This document shows, piece by piece, positions 10,268 through 21,225 of a stretch of 64,000 nt of DNA. Numbering within the stretch: position 1 is the first letter of the stretch; every line of letters begins with the position of its first letter. Under the pieces are notes generated by a model. It ran no database searches. It saw only the letters and a list, made by a program, of their open reading frames with translations, and had not been told where the DNA came from. The stretch covers positions 1,163,685 through 1,227,684 of the forward strand of contig NC_052019.1 of the NCBI RefSeq assembly GCF_015832195.1. The letters are read 5' to 3'. The translations under genes were made by a program, and so were the position numbers. This DNA comes from Motacilla alba alba (Eukaryota > Chordata > Aves > Passeriformes > Motacillidae).

Positions 10268-12110
10268 ACTCAGGTGTCCTGGTTTTGCACGGGAGACATT
10301 TAGGGAACTGATGCAAAGCTGATGATAAAATTAATGAGAATAAATTTTTTTTTTATACCCTTTTAAGGTTTTGAGCCTGCTTTTATTTTCTCCTGCTCCT
10401 GTCCCACAGCAGGCAGAGAGTGCACAGGGGATTGGCCAGCCCCAAACCCGCCACTCCTTGGGGCCGAGAAATCTCAAAATTGGTGAAATCACAAATTGGT
10501 GAACCAAAACTGTGACAACTCCCCCAAGGCTGCCCTGATGGGGAGACTTTAAAAAGTTCTGTGAAGGAGTTGAGAGATGAACGGGAATTTTGGTTTTTTT
10601 GGTTTCCAGGTTGTTTAATTTTTCTGTTATCAACAGTTCAGCACACCATCTACGTTCTAGACGTAGCATATAAAGAGAAAGGTACTAAAAAAGTTACGAG
10701 ACACACAGGTTTAAGGTTTTTTAAAACTATTTTTGTCCAATTAACTCTTAGAACATATTTTATTTCTACCTTTCTACCAATAACTCATTATTTGTCTGTT
10801 CACACAACATCTGCACTGTGGTTCATTCTAACCAATCACCCTGTGCCACCAACACTGCAGAAGATGGAGCAGATGAAGAACAAGAAGATCAGACAATGCC
10901 CAAAATCCTCCATCTTGTCTATTTTATTTCTATTTTTGTCTATTTTATTTCTACCTTTCTACCAATAGCTAATTATTTGTCTGTTCACACAACATCTGCA
11001 CTGTGGTTCTTTCTAACCAATCACTCTGCCACCAACACTGCAGAAGATGGAGCAGATAAAGAACAAGAAGGAGCTCAGACAATGCCCAAAATCCTCCATC
11101 TTGTCTATTTTATTTCTATTTTTGTCTATTTTATTTCTATTTTTGTCTATTTTATTTCTACCTTTCTACCAATAGCTAATTATTTGTCTGTCCATGCAAC
11201 GCCTGCATTGCATCTCTTTCTGACCAATCACCCTGTGCCACCAGCACTCAGATGAAGAACAAGGAGATCAGACAGTGCCCAAAATCCTCCATCTTGTCTT
11301 CTATCTATTTTATTTCTACCTTTCTACCAATAACTAATTATTTGTCTGTCCACACAACACCTGCATTGCATCTCTTTCTTAAATAATCACTCTGCCACCA
11401 ACACTGCAGAAGATGGAGCAGATGAAGAACAAGAAGGAGCTCAGACAGTGCCCAAAATCCTCCATCTTGTCTACTTTATTTCTATTTTTGTCTATTTTAT
11501 TTCTATTTTTGTCTATTTTATTTCTGCCTTTCTGCCAATAACTAATCATTTGTCTGTTTACACAACATCTGCATTGCATCTCTTTCTGACCAATCACTCT
11601 GCCACCAACACTCAGATGAAGAACAAGGAGATCAGACAGTGCCCAAAATCCTCCATCTTGTCTATTTTATTTCCATTTTTGTCTATTTTATTTCTACCTT
11701 TCTACCAATAACTAATTATTTGTCTGTTCACACAACATCTGCACTGTGGTTCTTTCTGACCAATCACTCTGCCACCAACACTGCAGAAGATGGAGCAGAT
11801 AAAGAACAAGAAGGAGCTCAGACAATGCCCAAAATCCTCCATCTTGTCTATTTTATTTCCATTTTTGTCTATTTTATTTCTACCTTTCTACCAATAACTA
11901 ATTATTTGTCTGTTCACACAACATCTGCACTGTGGTTCTTTCTGACCAATCACTCTGCCACCAACACTGCAGAAAATGGAGCAGATAAAGAACAGAAGGA
12001 GATCAGACAGTGCCCAAAATCCTCCATCTTGTCTTCTGTCCACCTCCATGCAAAACCCCAAACCCCTTTAAGTTTTCCACCCTGTGGTAAACAATATTGC
12101 TGTATTTCAC
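10268..12110 (-). mobile_element. Expanded LTR of an ERV-like element
   Basis: The left border TGTCCTGGTTTTGCA and, on the minus strand, GGAGAAAATAAAAGCAGGC (AATAAA signal near 10384) resemble the R/U5 end of passerine ERV LTRs. The right part reads on the minus strand as a U3 with repeated ATTGG boxes. No internal coding region follows, so this is probably a solo LTR enlarged by the tandem array at 10740-12040. Exact ends are uncertain. Confidence 0.5.
10740..12040 (-). repeat. ~187 bp tandem array within the LTR, about 7 units
   Basis: The word CCAAAATCCTCCATCTTGTC recurs at about 10899, 11087, 11279, 11453, 11643, 11828 and 12017, a period of 174-192 bp. Each unit also carries ACACAACATCTGCA or a close variant, ACCAATCAC, and a variable number of the 22 bp subrepeat TATTTTATTTCTATTTTTGTC. 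Confidence 0.92.
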
Positions 12111-12302
12111 ACACGTAGATTCCAACCCATCCCAAAGTCTTGGAAGCTTTCTCCACGGACGAAGGTTAAAAGCAGCGTTCTCCTGGGGGTCGGGACATCT
12201 CGGGACAGGCAGAGAAACATTCCCTGTGCCCTGGGTTCCCACAGAAACCCCGGGAGCAGGGTTCCAGCGGGCTGCTCCTGACTTTTCCCTGCTCCCCCCC
12301 AG

Positions 12303-12507
12303 GCACTACCCGGCCCTGAAGACCCTGGAGCACCTGGAGCACACCTTCCTGCCCCAGGTGAGCCACTACCGCTTCTGCAAGGTGATGGTGGACAACATCC
12401 CGCGGCTGCGCGAGGAGATCAAGGAGCTCTCCATGTCCGACCTCAAGGACTTCCTGGAGAGCATCCGCAAGCACTCGGACAAGATCGGCGAGACGGCCAT
12501 GAAACAG
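12303..12507 (+). CDS. EXOC6B: EXOC6B coding exon d
   Basis: The exon is 205 nt: one base finishing an arginine, then 68 codons. The peptide begins HYPALKTLEHLEHTFLPQVS, includes HYRFCKVMVDNIPRLREEIK and ends SIRKHSDKIGETAMKQ. This is one of the best conserved parts of Sec15 proteins, and the LEHT, LPQVSHYRFCKVM and DNIP stretches fit EXOC6B rather than EXOC6. The acceptor is a run of C ending CCCCCCAG. The donor is CAG|GTGGGG, weaker than the consensus because it lacks A at +3 and +4. Directly after the donor begins a 56-57 bp minisatellite whose units copy the last ~25 nt of this exon plus the donor. The next EXOC6B exon (expected to begin near AQQQRN) was not found before the window ends. 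Confidence 0.96.
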
Positions 12508-13710
12508 GTGGGGTTTGGGGGCGTTTGGTGGGAATGGAGGATGGTGAGACTGCCATGGAACAGGTGGGATTTGGGGGCATTTGGTGGAAGTAGAGATTGG
12601 TGAGACCGCCATGGAACAGGTGGGGTTTGGGGGCGTTTGGTGGGAATGGAGGATGGTGAGACCCCCATGGAGCAGGAGGGGTTTTGGGAGCGTTTGGTGG
12701 GAATTGAGGATGGTGACACCGCCATGGAACAGGTGGGATTTGGGAGCGTTTGTTGGGAATAGAGATCGGTGAGGCCGCCATGAAACGGGTGGGATTTGGG
12801 AGCGTTTGTTGGGAAACAAGGATGGTGAGACCGCCATGGAACAGGAGGGGTTTGGGGGTGTTTGGATGGAATCAAGATTGTGAGACCCCCATGGAACAGG
12901 TGGGGTTTGGGAGCGTTTGGTGGGAATTGAGGATGGTGAGACTGCCATGGAACAGGAGGGGTTTGGGGGTTTTTGGTGGGAATTGAGGATGGTGAGACCT
13001 CCATGGAACAGGAGGGGTTTGGGGGTTTTTGGTGGGAATAGAGATCGGTGAGACCGCCATGGAACAGGTGGGGTTTGGGGGCATTTGGTGGGAATTGAGG
13101 ATGGTGAGACTGCCATGGAACTGGTAGGATTTGGGGTGTTTGTTGGGAATAGAGATATACATGGTGAGGCCGCCATGAAACGGGTGGGATTTGGGGCATT
13201 TGGTGGGAAACAAGGATGGTGATAGTGCCATGGAACAGGTGGGATTTGGAGGTGTTTGGATGGAGTCAAGATTGGTGAGACGGCCATGGAAGAGGAGGGG
13301 TTTGGGAGCATTTGGTGGGAATTGAGGATGGTGAGACCCCCATGGAACAGGTGGGATTTGGGGGCGTTTGTTGGGGATAGAGATCGGTGAGGCCGCCATG
13401 AAACGGGTGGGGTTTGGGAGCATTTGGTGGGAAACAAGGATTGTGATACTGCCATGGAACAGGTGGGATTTGGAGGTGTTTGGATGGAATCAACATTGGT
13501 GAGAGGGCCATGAAACAGGTGGGGTTTGGGGGCATTTGGTGGGAATTGAGGATGGTGAGACTGCCATGGAACAGGTTGGATTTGGGGGCGTTTGGATGGA
13601 ATCAAGATTGGTGAGACCGCTGTGGAACAGGTGGGGTTTGGGGGTTTTTGGGAATGAAGATTGATGAGACCTCCATGGAACAGGTGGGATTTGGGGGCGT
13701 TGGGTGGGAA
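12484..13710 (+). repeat. 56-57 bp minisatellite derived from the exon d/intron junction, about 22 units
   Basis: The first unit is the gene itself: GATCGGCGAGACGGCCATG then AAACAG at the exon end, then GTGGGGTTTGGGGGCG in the intron. Later units read GATCGGTGAGACCGCCATGG then AACAGGTGGGGTTTGGG. The CAG before the junction is at 12505 and recurs at 12561, 12617, 12673, 12730 and so on to 13681. Units differ by a few substitutions: AAACGG, GGAGGGG, and GAT/GTT at the third G-run. Confidence 0.95.
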
Positions 13711-14030
13711 TCGCCCGTTTTTTGGGAAGATGTTGGAGGTTTGCTTGTGGTGTGGAAGTTCTGCTTCTCCGAGGCTGTGGGTTGAGTTTGGGATTTTGTT
13801 GCTGGGTGAGGAGTGGCTGTTCCTTCCCTGGTTGCTCCTGGAGTTTTATCTTGGATTTCGTTCTGGAGTTTTATCCTGGGGTTTAGGCTGTTGAGAAGTC
13901 AGGATCCATTGTGTTCTTGGCTTCTCCCAGCTGGAGTTTTCCATGGTTTTGTGGCAGTCTGGGAGGTGCAGTTGGGGGTGGAGCTGATGCCTTGTGCAGG
14001 CTGAGCTAGAGCAGAGGCTGGGCAGAGTTC
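13711..14030. other. Intronic sequence between minisatellite and LTR
   Basis: T/G-rich intron with some residual TTGGGATTTTG words. No exon or element recognised. Confidence 0.4.
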
Positions 14031-14034
14031 CAGA

Positions 14035-14900
14035 ATAAAGCAGGGATTTATTAAAGGATCTCCTCCATGGATACACCTTGGGCAGCACAAGAGCCCAGCC
14101 AGGGCTGCACCCAAGATGAACCAAAATGGTCCCAAAATGAACCCAAGATGAACCAAAATAGTCCCAAAATGAACCCAAGATGAACTAAAATGGTCACAAA
14201 ATGAGCCCAAGATGGACCAAAATGGTCCCAAAATGCACCCAAGATGGACCAAAATGAACCCAAGATGGACCAAAATGGTCCTAAAATGAACCCAAGATGG
14301 ACCAAAATGAACCCAAGATGGACCAAAATGAACCCAAGATGGACCAAAATGGTCCCAAAATGCACCCAAGATGGACCAAAATGAACCCAAGATGGACCAA
14401 AATGGTCCCAAAATGAACCCAAGATGGGCCAAAATGGTCCCAAAATGAGCCCAAGACGCACCAAAATGGTCCCAAAATGAACCCAAGATGGACCAAAATG
14501 GTCCCAAAATGCACCCAAGATGGACCAGAATGGTCCCAAAATGCACGAGCGCTGCCGGGGTCTCTCCCTTGGCTCAGCTCTGCTCCATTTGCACCTTGCA
14601 GTTCATTGTCCCGTTCCAGCTTTAGCCCAGGCACTCCCACCCTGCTTGTTTTCCTCTCTCCAGCCCACGCTGTTTGTGCTCCTGAGCTGAGGTTTGGGTC
14701 ATTTGTCCTCGTCCCCAGCTGGAGCAGGAATTGTTTTGTGTCCCTGCTCTGTGCAGAGCTCAGCATCCCCTGCTGTGAGCCCAGCCCCACACACTGAAGC
14801 AGCACAGGACCTGAAAAATACAAAAACTAAAACCTGAGGCATCACAGCTCCCCATAACTCCATTTTCCACTCTCATTTTCCGCTTCCCCGCACAGGGAAT
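14035..14900 (-). mobile_element. LTR of an ERV-like element with expanded U3
   Basis: On the minus strand, CCTTTAATAAATCCCTGC (near 14040-14056) supplies an AATAAA signal. The upstream part, GGATCTCCTCCATGGATAC and GGGCAGCACAAGAGCCCAG on the + strand, resembles passerine ERVK-type LTRs as I remember them. The U3 side runs to about 14900 and includes the minisatellite at 14108-14545. No internal region is attached, so it is probably a solo LTR. Confidence 0.5.
14108..14545. repeat. 32 bp minisatellite (16 bp sub-unit), about 14 units
   Basis: Alternating CAAGATGGACCAAAATG and GTCCCAAAATGAACC or GAACC words, with lengths in steps of 16. Long open frames on the minus strand across this block are caused by the period and are not genes. 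Confidence 0.92.
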
Positions 14901-16169
14901 TGATGCTCCTGGGAGACCTGGAGACACTGGGTTGATTCCTCAGTTTTGGGATAAAAAAGCAGGAGTTTGTGCACTGCAATTCCATGAATTTCGCGTCCTA
15001 AACTGATTTTAAATCCTGCCCAAACCTGCCTGGTGCCTCCCTTGCCTTTCCCAGTGGTTGTGTCTGTGAAGGATGAGCTGATGAACGGAACCTCCCTGGG
15101 TGTGCCTTGAATCAGGAATTGCCTTTCCCACTCCCCCTGGATGTCTGGATTTCCTCTCATCCCAGCCGGGGAGCGGAGCTGCGAGAGGCTCTGGAGCTGC
15201 TCCCCAGGAGGGTTTTGCAGCTTTGCTGGGATGCAGGGGCTGGGGCAGGGGGCTGTTCCTGCCAGGGGCACTGAGACCCTTCCCTGGGAATGCTGGATTA
15301 TGGAAAGGACTTCGCTGGAATTCTCCAGGAGCTGGTGGCATTTTGCTGTTGTGTTTGTGGGCAGAGACAAATTCAATTTTGTGTCTTGCACAGCCCAGCC
15401 TTTCTCTGGAGCAGCCTAACCTGAGGAGTTTATTAATGAATTTAATTCCCTGTGTTCCGGTGCCTGTTTATCTTCCCAGCTCCTTCCTGGTTTTTTTGGG
15501 AAGGCAAACCCAGCCTTCCCTCATGGAATGGAGCTGTGGGGAGGGGCCAGTTGGCTCCTGAGAGTTCAGCAAACTTTTCATTCAGATTAAACTTCCTGAA
15601 GGTGCAGAAACCCCTCCCAGTCCAGCTGTGCATCCAGCTGTGCACGGGGGTGATGTCTGGGAGGGCTCCCGGAGCTGGATTTACCCGAGGCAGCAATTCC
15701 CAGAGCAGAATTCCTACAAAAACTCTCCTTTAGTTGCTTGTGGAGGCAGAGCTTGGGGAAGATCCTTCCTTGGTCCCCGTGGCTGGGCAGGAGCAGGAAT
15801 TCCATTTCTTTTTGTTTCAATTAATGCAGGGAACACTTTATGTAATTATTGAATATTTTCTTTCCCCTGAAGGATATTTATCAATTTTAGGGACATCAAT
15901 TTTAGGGTGGAGGTGTTGTCTGGTAGTTTCCAGTTCCATCTTCAGGTTTCTGGCAGAGGATTCCCATCTCCTGGCTCTGTGCTGAAGGACGGGGAAGGAT
16001 GTGAACATCCAGCCACATCTGTGGCTTTTGGGTGAAAAAATTGGAGAAATTTCCATCATTTCAGCACCTTTTCTGCTCTTCTGCTTGGAGAAACTTCTGT
16101 TTCCATCCCCTCCCAGTCCACAGCGCTGCTCTTCCTGTCCCTCCTGCTCCTGTGGCTCCGTTCCTTCTT
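14901..16169. other. Intronic single-copy sequence with one short dispersed repeat
   Basis: Mostly GC-rich intron. Bases ~15754-15810 (GATCCTTCCTTGGTCCCCGT then GGCTGGGCAGGAGCAGGAAT) recur in diverged form at ~19378-19430, so a short dispersed repeat of unknown class is present. No coding signal. Confidence 0.4.
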
Positions 16170-16540
16170 GTGGTGGTTTTTGTTTGCTAATTTGAAATTT
16201 TGCTAATTTTGAGGTTTTTGGTGAATGTACCAACGAGTGTGGTGGGTTTAGTGTTGGTTAATTATTAATGTACTTAATTTTTGCTGTAGAGTAGGATTAG
16301 GAGGAAGGTAAAGTAGGTTTAAAAATTTTAAAGGGTATAAAGAGAAATTTATTAACAGGAAATAAAAGAAAAAGTAATAAAAATTGGAACAAAACCTTCA
16401 GAATACTCCAGAACACTTCTCTATAAACTTTACATCACTTCCATGAATATCTCCTGCACAGAACCAAAACACTTCTCCATCTCTCACTCCGAGGGAATCC
16501 TGTGGCTTCTCCTGGGGTTTTCCTCACCAATTCCAGCCCT
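16170..16540 (-). mobile_element. Possible ERVL-like LTR fragment
   Basis: AT-rich segment with AAATTTATTAACAGGAAATA followed by AAAACCTTCAGAATACTCC and ACACTTCTC words, which I associate with passerine ERVL LTRs. Ends are not defined. Low confidence. Confidence 0.35.
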
Positions 16541-16591
16541 TCCTCCTCCTCCTCCTCCTCCTCCTCCTCCTCCTCCTCCTCCTCCTCCTCC
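16541..16591. repeat. (CCT)n microsatellite, 17 units
   Basis: Uninterrupted TCC/CCT trinucleotide of about 51 bp, a polypurine/polypyrimidine tract (GGA on the minus strand). Confidence 0.97.
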
Positions 16592-16779
16592 CAGTATTCC
16601 CAGCTGGAGAGCCCAGCCAGGCTCTGGGGGTGGTGAGGGTTGGCTGCTCCTGCCCTGCCCAAAGTCAGAGTGGGAGCAGCCTGGAATGGGGGTCACTAAA
16701 ATTCCCTGGAAATAACTGGGGGAAGTCAGTTCTTCATCCTGTGAGGGACAGAGCTGGGGAGCAACTCGTGCATGGTTAT

Positions 16780-17080
16780 CGTGGAATCATGGAATGGGTT
16801 GGGGTGGAGGGGACCTTCAGGATCATCCCATTCCCACCCCATCCATGGCAGGGACACCTCCCACTGTCCCAGGTGGATCCAGCCTGGCCTTGGGCACTGC
16901 CAGGGATCCAGAGGCAGCCCCAGCTGCTCTGGGAATTCCAGCCCAGCCCCTGCCCACCCTCCCAGCCAGCAATTCCTTGCCAAGATCCCAGCCCAATCTC
17001 CCCTTTCCCAGTGGCAGCCATTCCCTGGCTCCTGTCCCTCTGTCCCTTGTCCCCGGTCCCTCTGCAGCTCTCCTGGAGCC
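16780..17080 (-). mobile_element. CR1 LINE 3' fragment
   Basis: Begins GTGGAATCATGGAATGGGTT, the inverted CR1 3' terminal repeat, then CCATGGCAGGGACACCTCCC, CCTGGCCTTGGGCACTGCCA and TTCCTTGCCAAGATCCCAGC. Confidence 0.88.
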
Positions 17081-18290
17081 CTTTGTCTTTCATTCCCCTA
17101 TGGATGAAAGAGGGAATTTTACATCTTCCAGCTTCTCCAAATCCCAGTTTCCCCCTGTTTTACGGGAGTGTTGTGCAGCCCTCGGGAGGGTTTGGGAGCA
17201 GGTTTATCTCCAGCTTGGAGTCTGTGCTCTGGGGAGGGAGCTCCCTGTGCCGTCTCCCCTCGGAGCGCGGTGCTGCGTCCATCCCACGGCTCCGTGGATG
17301 GGTGAGGAGCAGCTGGGGCTGCCGTGGTGGGGCTCGCTCGGGGCAGGGTGTCCCTCCCAGTATTCCCAGCATGGATGTGGCTGGGTGTTTTCCCTGGATG
17401 CGCTCAGAGCTCTGGGAAGGAGCGGAGCTGGCGCGAGGCCTGCGGGGTCGGGGAGCCGCCGCTGGCAGCTCGGCGCGTTCGGTTTAAATTAGGATCATAT
17501 AAATTCCTTTAAAATTGTTTGATTTCACCAGCGGGAACGGAGGAGGCCTCGCTACAATGGGAGAGGAAATGGGGTTTTTGTAACATTAGGAACGCGAGGC
17601 TGCCGCTGACAAGGGCTGAACATTTCATTTTGTGATAATCAGGAGGGTCTGGCCGCCAGCGCTCGCAGCCGTGGCCGCGCTCCCGGGATCGGGATCAGGG
17701 GAGCTCCCAGCCCCTCCTGGGATGGACTCAGGGAGGCATTCCCGGGGTCCCACACCGAGGAGCTCTCCCTGCCCTCCTTCCCTGCTGGGTTTGATCCCAG
17801 CCTGAGTTTTATTACCTGAATCCCGGGGGAATTCGCCGCGTTCCAAATCTCGTTGTTAATTACAGGGCCTGGAGCGGATGAAAGGAGCTGCACGCACTTG
17901 AACTCCAGTTGGACTTTGGCCCTGTGAACCTGCGTGTGTGTTTGGGTTTTGGTGGGGTTTTTTTTACAGGGCTCCGAGCTCCAGGCCTGAATTACATCCC
18001 ATTAACACGTGCTGATATCCGGGCCGGCCTTTATTATCCCACTCCAGGCTGGAATGCGCCGGGCATGTGGAGGAGGCCACTGGGGATGGAGCTGCTGCGA
18101 GTGAGGGGCCAAAAACAACCCAGCCGAAAGCCAGCCATGGATCCAGGGCTGGGGACGGCCAGAAGTGTCAGTGCGGCCTCTGCGGAGGGCAGGAAAAGCA
18201 GGAGCTGATTCGTGGGAATCGCCGGGATGCAGCAGCAGAGCTGGGCTTGGATAGCTGGGGATCTGGGTTTGGACAGGGGCAGCTGGGATG
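17081..18290. other. Single-copy intron with possible conserved non-coding elements
   Basis: Bases 17478-17640 and 17835-18020 differ from the repeat-rich surroundings: they are non-repetitive, AT-richer and contain homeodomain-like motifs (TTAATTACAG, TTTAAATTAGGATC, CATTTCATTTTGTGATAATC). That style is typical of conserved enhancers, but conservation cannot be seen from one sequence. Confidence 0.3.
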
Positions 18291-18294
18291 GGCT

Positions 18295-18975
18295 GAGCCA
18301 GGATTAACTGGGACAGGTTGGTCCAGAAGGAATTGGGACAGGTTGATCCAGGATGAATTTGGACAGGTTGATCCAGGATTAATTGGGACAGGCTGATCCA
18401 GGGGGAGTTGGGACCATTGATCCAGGATGAATTGGGACAGGCTGGATCCAGAAGGAATTGGAATAGGTTGACCCAGGATTAACTGGGACAGGCTGGATCC
18501 AGGAGGAATTGGGACAGGTTGATCCAGGATTAACTGGGACAGGCTGGATCCAGGAGGAGTTTCGACAGGTTGATCAAGGGTGAATTGGGACAGGATGAAT
18601 TGGAACAGGTTGGTCCAGGGGGAGTTGGGACAGGTTATCCTGGGATTAATTGGGACCGGCTGATCCAGTGGGAATTGGAAGAGGTTGATCCAGGATTAAT
18701 TGGGACAGGCTGATCCAGTGGGAATTGGAAGAAGTTGATCCAGGATGAATTTGGAGAGGCTGATCCAGGATTAATTTGGAACAGGCTGGATCCAGGGGGA
18801 GTTTGGACTATTGATCCAGGATGAATTGGGACAGGTTGATCCAGAAGGAATTGGGACAGGCTGATCCAGGATTAACTGGGACAGGCTGGATCCAGGAGGA
18901 GTTTGGACAGCTTGATCCAGGAGGAGCTGGAATAGGTTGATCCAGGATGAATTTGGGCAGTTTGGTCCAGCAGGA
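18295..18975. repeat. 24-27 bp minisatellite, about 27 units
   Basis: The core is GGGACAGGTTGATCCAGG plus a variable AATTG/ATTAACT/AGGAGTT spacer, so unit length drifts. It ends just before a CR1 fragment at 19015. Confidence 0.92.
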
Positions 18976-19014
18976 GGAGTTGGAGCAGTGGGAATTCCAG
19001 CTGTGCTGGGTGGA

Positions 19015-19130
19015 AGGTGATGTTCCATTCCACCCCAGCCATGGGCAGGGACACCTCCCACTGTCCCAGGTGGATCCAGCCTGGCCTTGGGCACTGCCAG
19101 GGATCCAGAGGCAGCCCCAGCTGCTCTGGA
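19015..19130 (-). mobile_element. CR1 LINE 3' fragment, truncated
   Basis: CCATGGGCAGGGACACCTCC, GTGGATCCAGCCTGGCCTTG and GGCAGCCCCAGCTGCTCTGG in CR1 order. The terminal ATGGAATGG motif is missing. Confidence 0.8.
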
Positions 19131-19467
19131 TAACCACTGGGATTCCTGATGTGTTTTCCAGCCTTGAGGATTCTGGGATTGTCTCCCCAGGGAACACGTT
19201 CTGCTTGGCCAAAAACCGTGGGAATGTTTGTGTGGGAATGAAGGATTTGGGGAGCACAAAGGAAAAGCTGGAGCTCTGAGTTCAGGGTGTGAAATCCAAC
19301 ATGCAAATGAAAAAGAGAAAAGGGACTCAGCAGGAGAAACTGGGAGAGTCTGCTGGAAAGGGCTGAATCCTTTGGGAAGATCCTGCCTTGGTCGCTGTGG
19401 CTGGGAAGGAGCAGGAATTCCACAAAGTCCCATGAGGAAGGGCAGAAATAAGGGAAAAAGGGGAATA

Positions 19468-19632
19468 ATGGAATCACGGAATGTTTGGGTGGGAAGGGAC
19501 CTTAAAGATGATCCCATTCCCACCCCATCCATGGCAGGGACACCTCCCCCTGTCCCAGGTGGATCCAGCCCCAGTGTCCAGCCTGGCCTGGGACGCTCCA
19601 GGGATCCAGGGGCAGCCCCAGCTGCTCTGGGT
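19468..19632 (-). mobile_element. CR1 LINE 3' fragment
   Basis: Starts ATGGAATCACGGAATGTTTG, then GGGAAGGGACCTTAAAGATG, and ends after GCCCCAGCTGCTCTGGGTGA. Confidence 0.85.
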
Positions 19633-20705
19633 GACAAAAGCTGGCGTGGACACCGAGGTGCTGCCGGGGTTTTGGTGGGAATGCAGCTCTGGCCATCAGC
19701 TGGAGAGGAGGAGGAGGCTCCTCAGGGCAGGGATGAGCAGCAGCTCCATGGACAGAGAGCCTTGTGGGAAATTTGGGACGCGGATCCAGGTTTGGATCCC
19801 TTCCCTGCCTCCCACCCCAGCCCTGCAGGTCAGAGATCACACAGAGCCACGTGGATCATCCCAAGTGCCTCCTCCACGGATCTGACGTGGCCTCTTGTGC
19901 CTACAGGGATTCCAGAGTGACATATAAATACAATTCCAGAATAAAGGAATTCCTGGATCCATGGAGCTGCTGCTGTCCTGCGGCTTTTCCCCACTCTGGG
20001 AACTTCCAGCAGCTCAGGATCAAAAGGCAGCTGGAATTAGGGAGAGAAAAGTCTCGTGGGTGAGCAGTGAAGGGAGAGATTTATTTGTTCTTTTCCCCAA
20101 TTAACTGGCCTGGAGCTGCTCACTGGCATTCCCTGGAAATGCTGGGATGGCTCTGGAGGCAGGCTTGGAGCACCCAGCTGCATCCTGCAGGGTTTTAGGG
20201 GTGCCTGGATTTCCAGGAACCCTGAGCTCCCTGGGTTTATAGTTGGGTTGAGGATGGGAGTTCCCGTGGGTGGTTTGCTCTGTGCTCCTGGTGGCTCTTC
20301 CATGTGGAGCTGGAATTAAAGTCGATTTTTCCCAGGAGTCCAGGGTGTCCTGAGTGTCTGTCGGTTGGTTTTGAATTTTAAACTCATTTTTGATACCTTG
20401 GCTCTGTCATAAAATGTGTCACCATGGTGTCTTTTAAAAATTAAATGAAAATTGGCATTGAAAAAAAAATATGACTGACCTTTGGGTGCTCTTATTCCTG
20501 CTCTGCACAACCCCCGTGGAGCAAACAGGACAAATCCAGCCCCTGGAGCTCTTCTCCTTGGTGCAGTTTGGATCCCAGGCTGGGATTTCGCAGCAGCCCC
20601 TCCCGCCCTGCCCAGCAGTGCTGGCTCTGCTCTCCCCTCACTCCATCCTGGGCATCTCTGTGTTCTTTCTCCAGAGGTTTGGAGGCAGGCTGGGGTGGCA
20701 CAGGT
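19633..20705. other. Intronic single-copy sequence
   Basis: Non-coding intron. An A8 run at ~20461-20469 with an AATATGAC end and the AT-richer stretch 20360-20470 are the only features. No gene signal. Confidence 0.4.
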
Positions 20706-20711
20706 GATGGA

Positions 20712-21038
20712 GAGCGCTGGGATTCCTGGGAATGCTGGGATCACTGGGATGTGCTGGGATCACTGGGATGTGCTGGGGGCACTGGGAATGCTGGGATCAC
20801 TGGGATGTGCTGGGGGCACTGGGAATGCTGGGATCACTGGGAATGCTGGGGGCACTGGGAATGAATGCTGGGATCACTGGGAATGAATGCTGGGGGCACT
20901 GGGGTGTGCTAGGATCACTGGGATGTGCTGGGATCACTGGGAATGCTGGGGGCACTGGGGTGTGCTGGGATCACTGGGAATGCTGGGATCACTGGGATGT
21001 GCTGGGATCACTGGGAATGCTGGGGTCGCTGGGATGTG
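20712..21038. repeat. 17-22 bp minisatellite, about 17 units
   Basis: Repeats of GCTGGGATCACTGGGAAT, GCTGGGGGCACTGGG and GCTGGGATCACTGGGATGT interleaved. The repeat spans nearly the whole segment without a gap. Confidence 0.93.
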
Positions 21039-21225
21039 GCACGAGGCAAAATCCTGGCCCTCCCTGGGTTCTGTTGAAGCACATCCACGTTTCCCCCCCT
21101 TGCAGAGCCAGCGCTTCCCAACACTCCAGGGGACACAGGGACATTTCCCAGTCTCCAGACACTGCCTGGTGGCCTTTTGCTGGCCCGGAACACCGTTCCA
21201 AAAAGGCACTTTGGGTCGTGTTCCC

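Noticed and set aside
3431..12507. Assignment to EXOC6 instead of EXOC6B
   Set aside because: RLQQRNISATVDKL, the EGKE end of exon a and DNIPRLREEIK agree with EXOC6B; EXOC6 differs at these places as far as I remember.
12166..13605. A 479-codon open frame on the minus strand opposite exon d and the minisatellite
   Set aside because: It is created by the 56-57 bp repeat and by codon bias of exon d; it has repeated Pro/His/Ser blocks with no domain and crosses a well supported coding exon on the other strand.
1..14900. Retroviral gag, pol or env coding sequence attached to the LTRs
   Set aside because: None of the LTR-like elements is followed by a recognisable internal region; only LTR sequence and one PBS-like motif are present.
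16541..16591. (CCT)n tract as a functional splice polypyrimidine tract
   Set aside because: The following CCCAG and downstream frame do not match EXOC6B, and the tract is a plain trinucleotide microsatellite.
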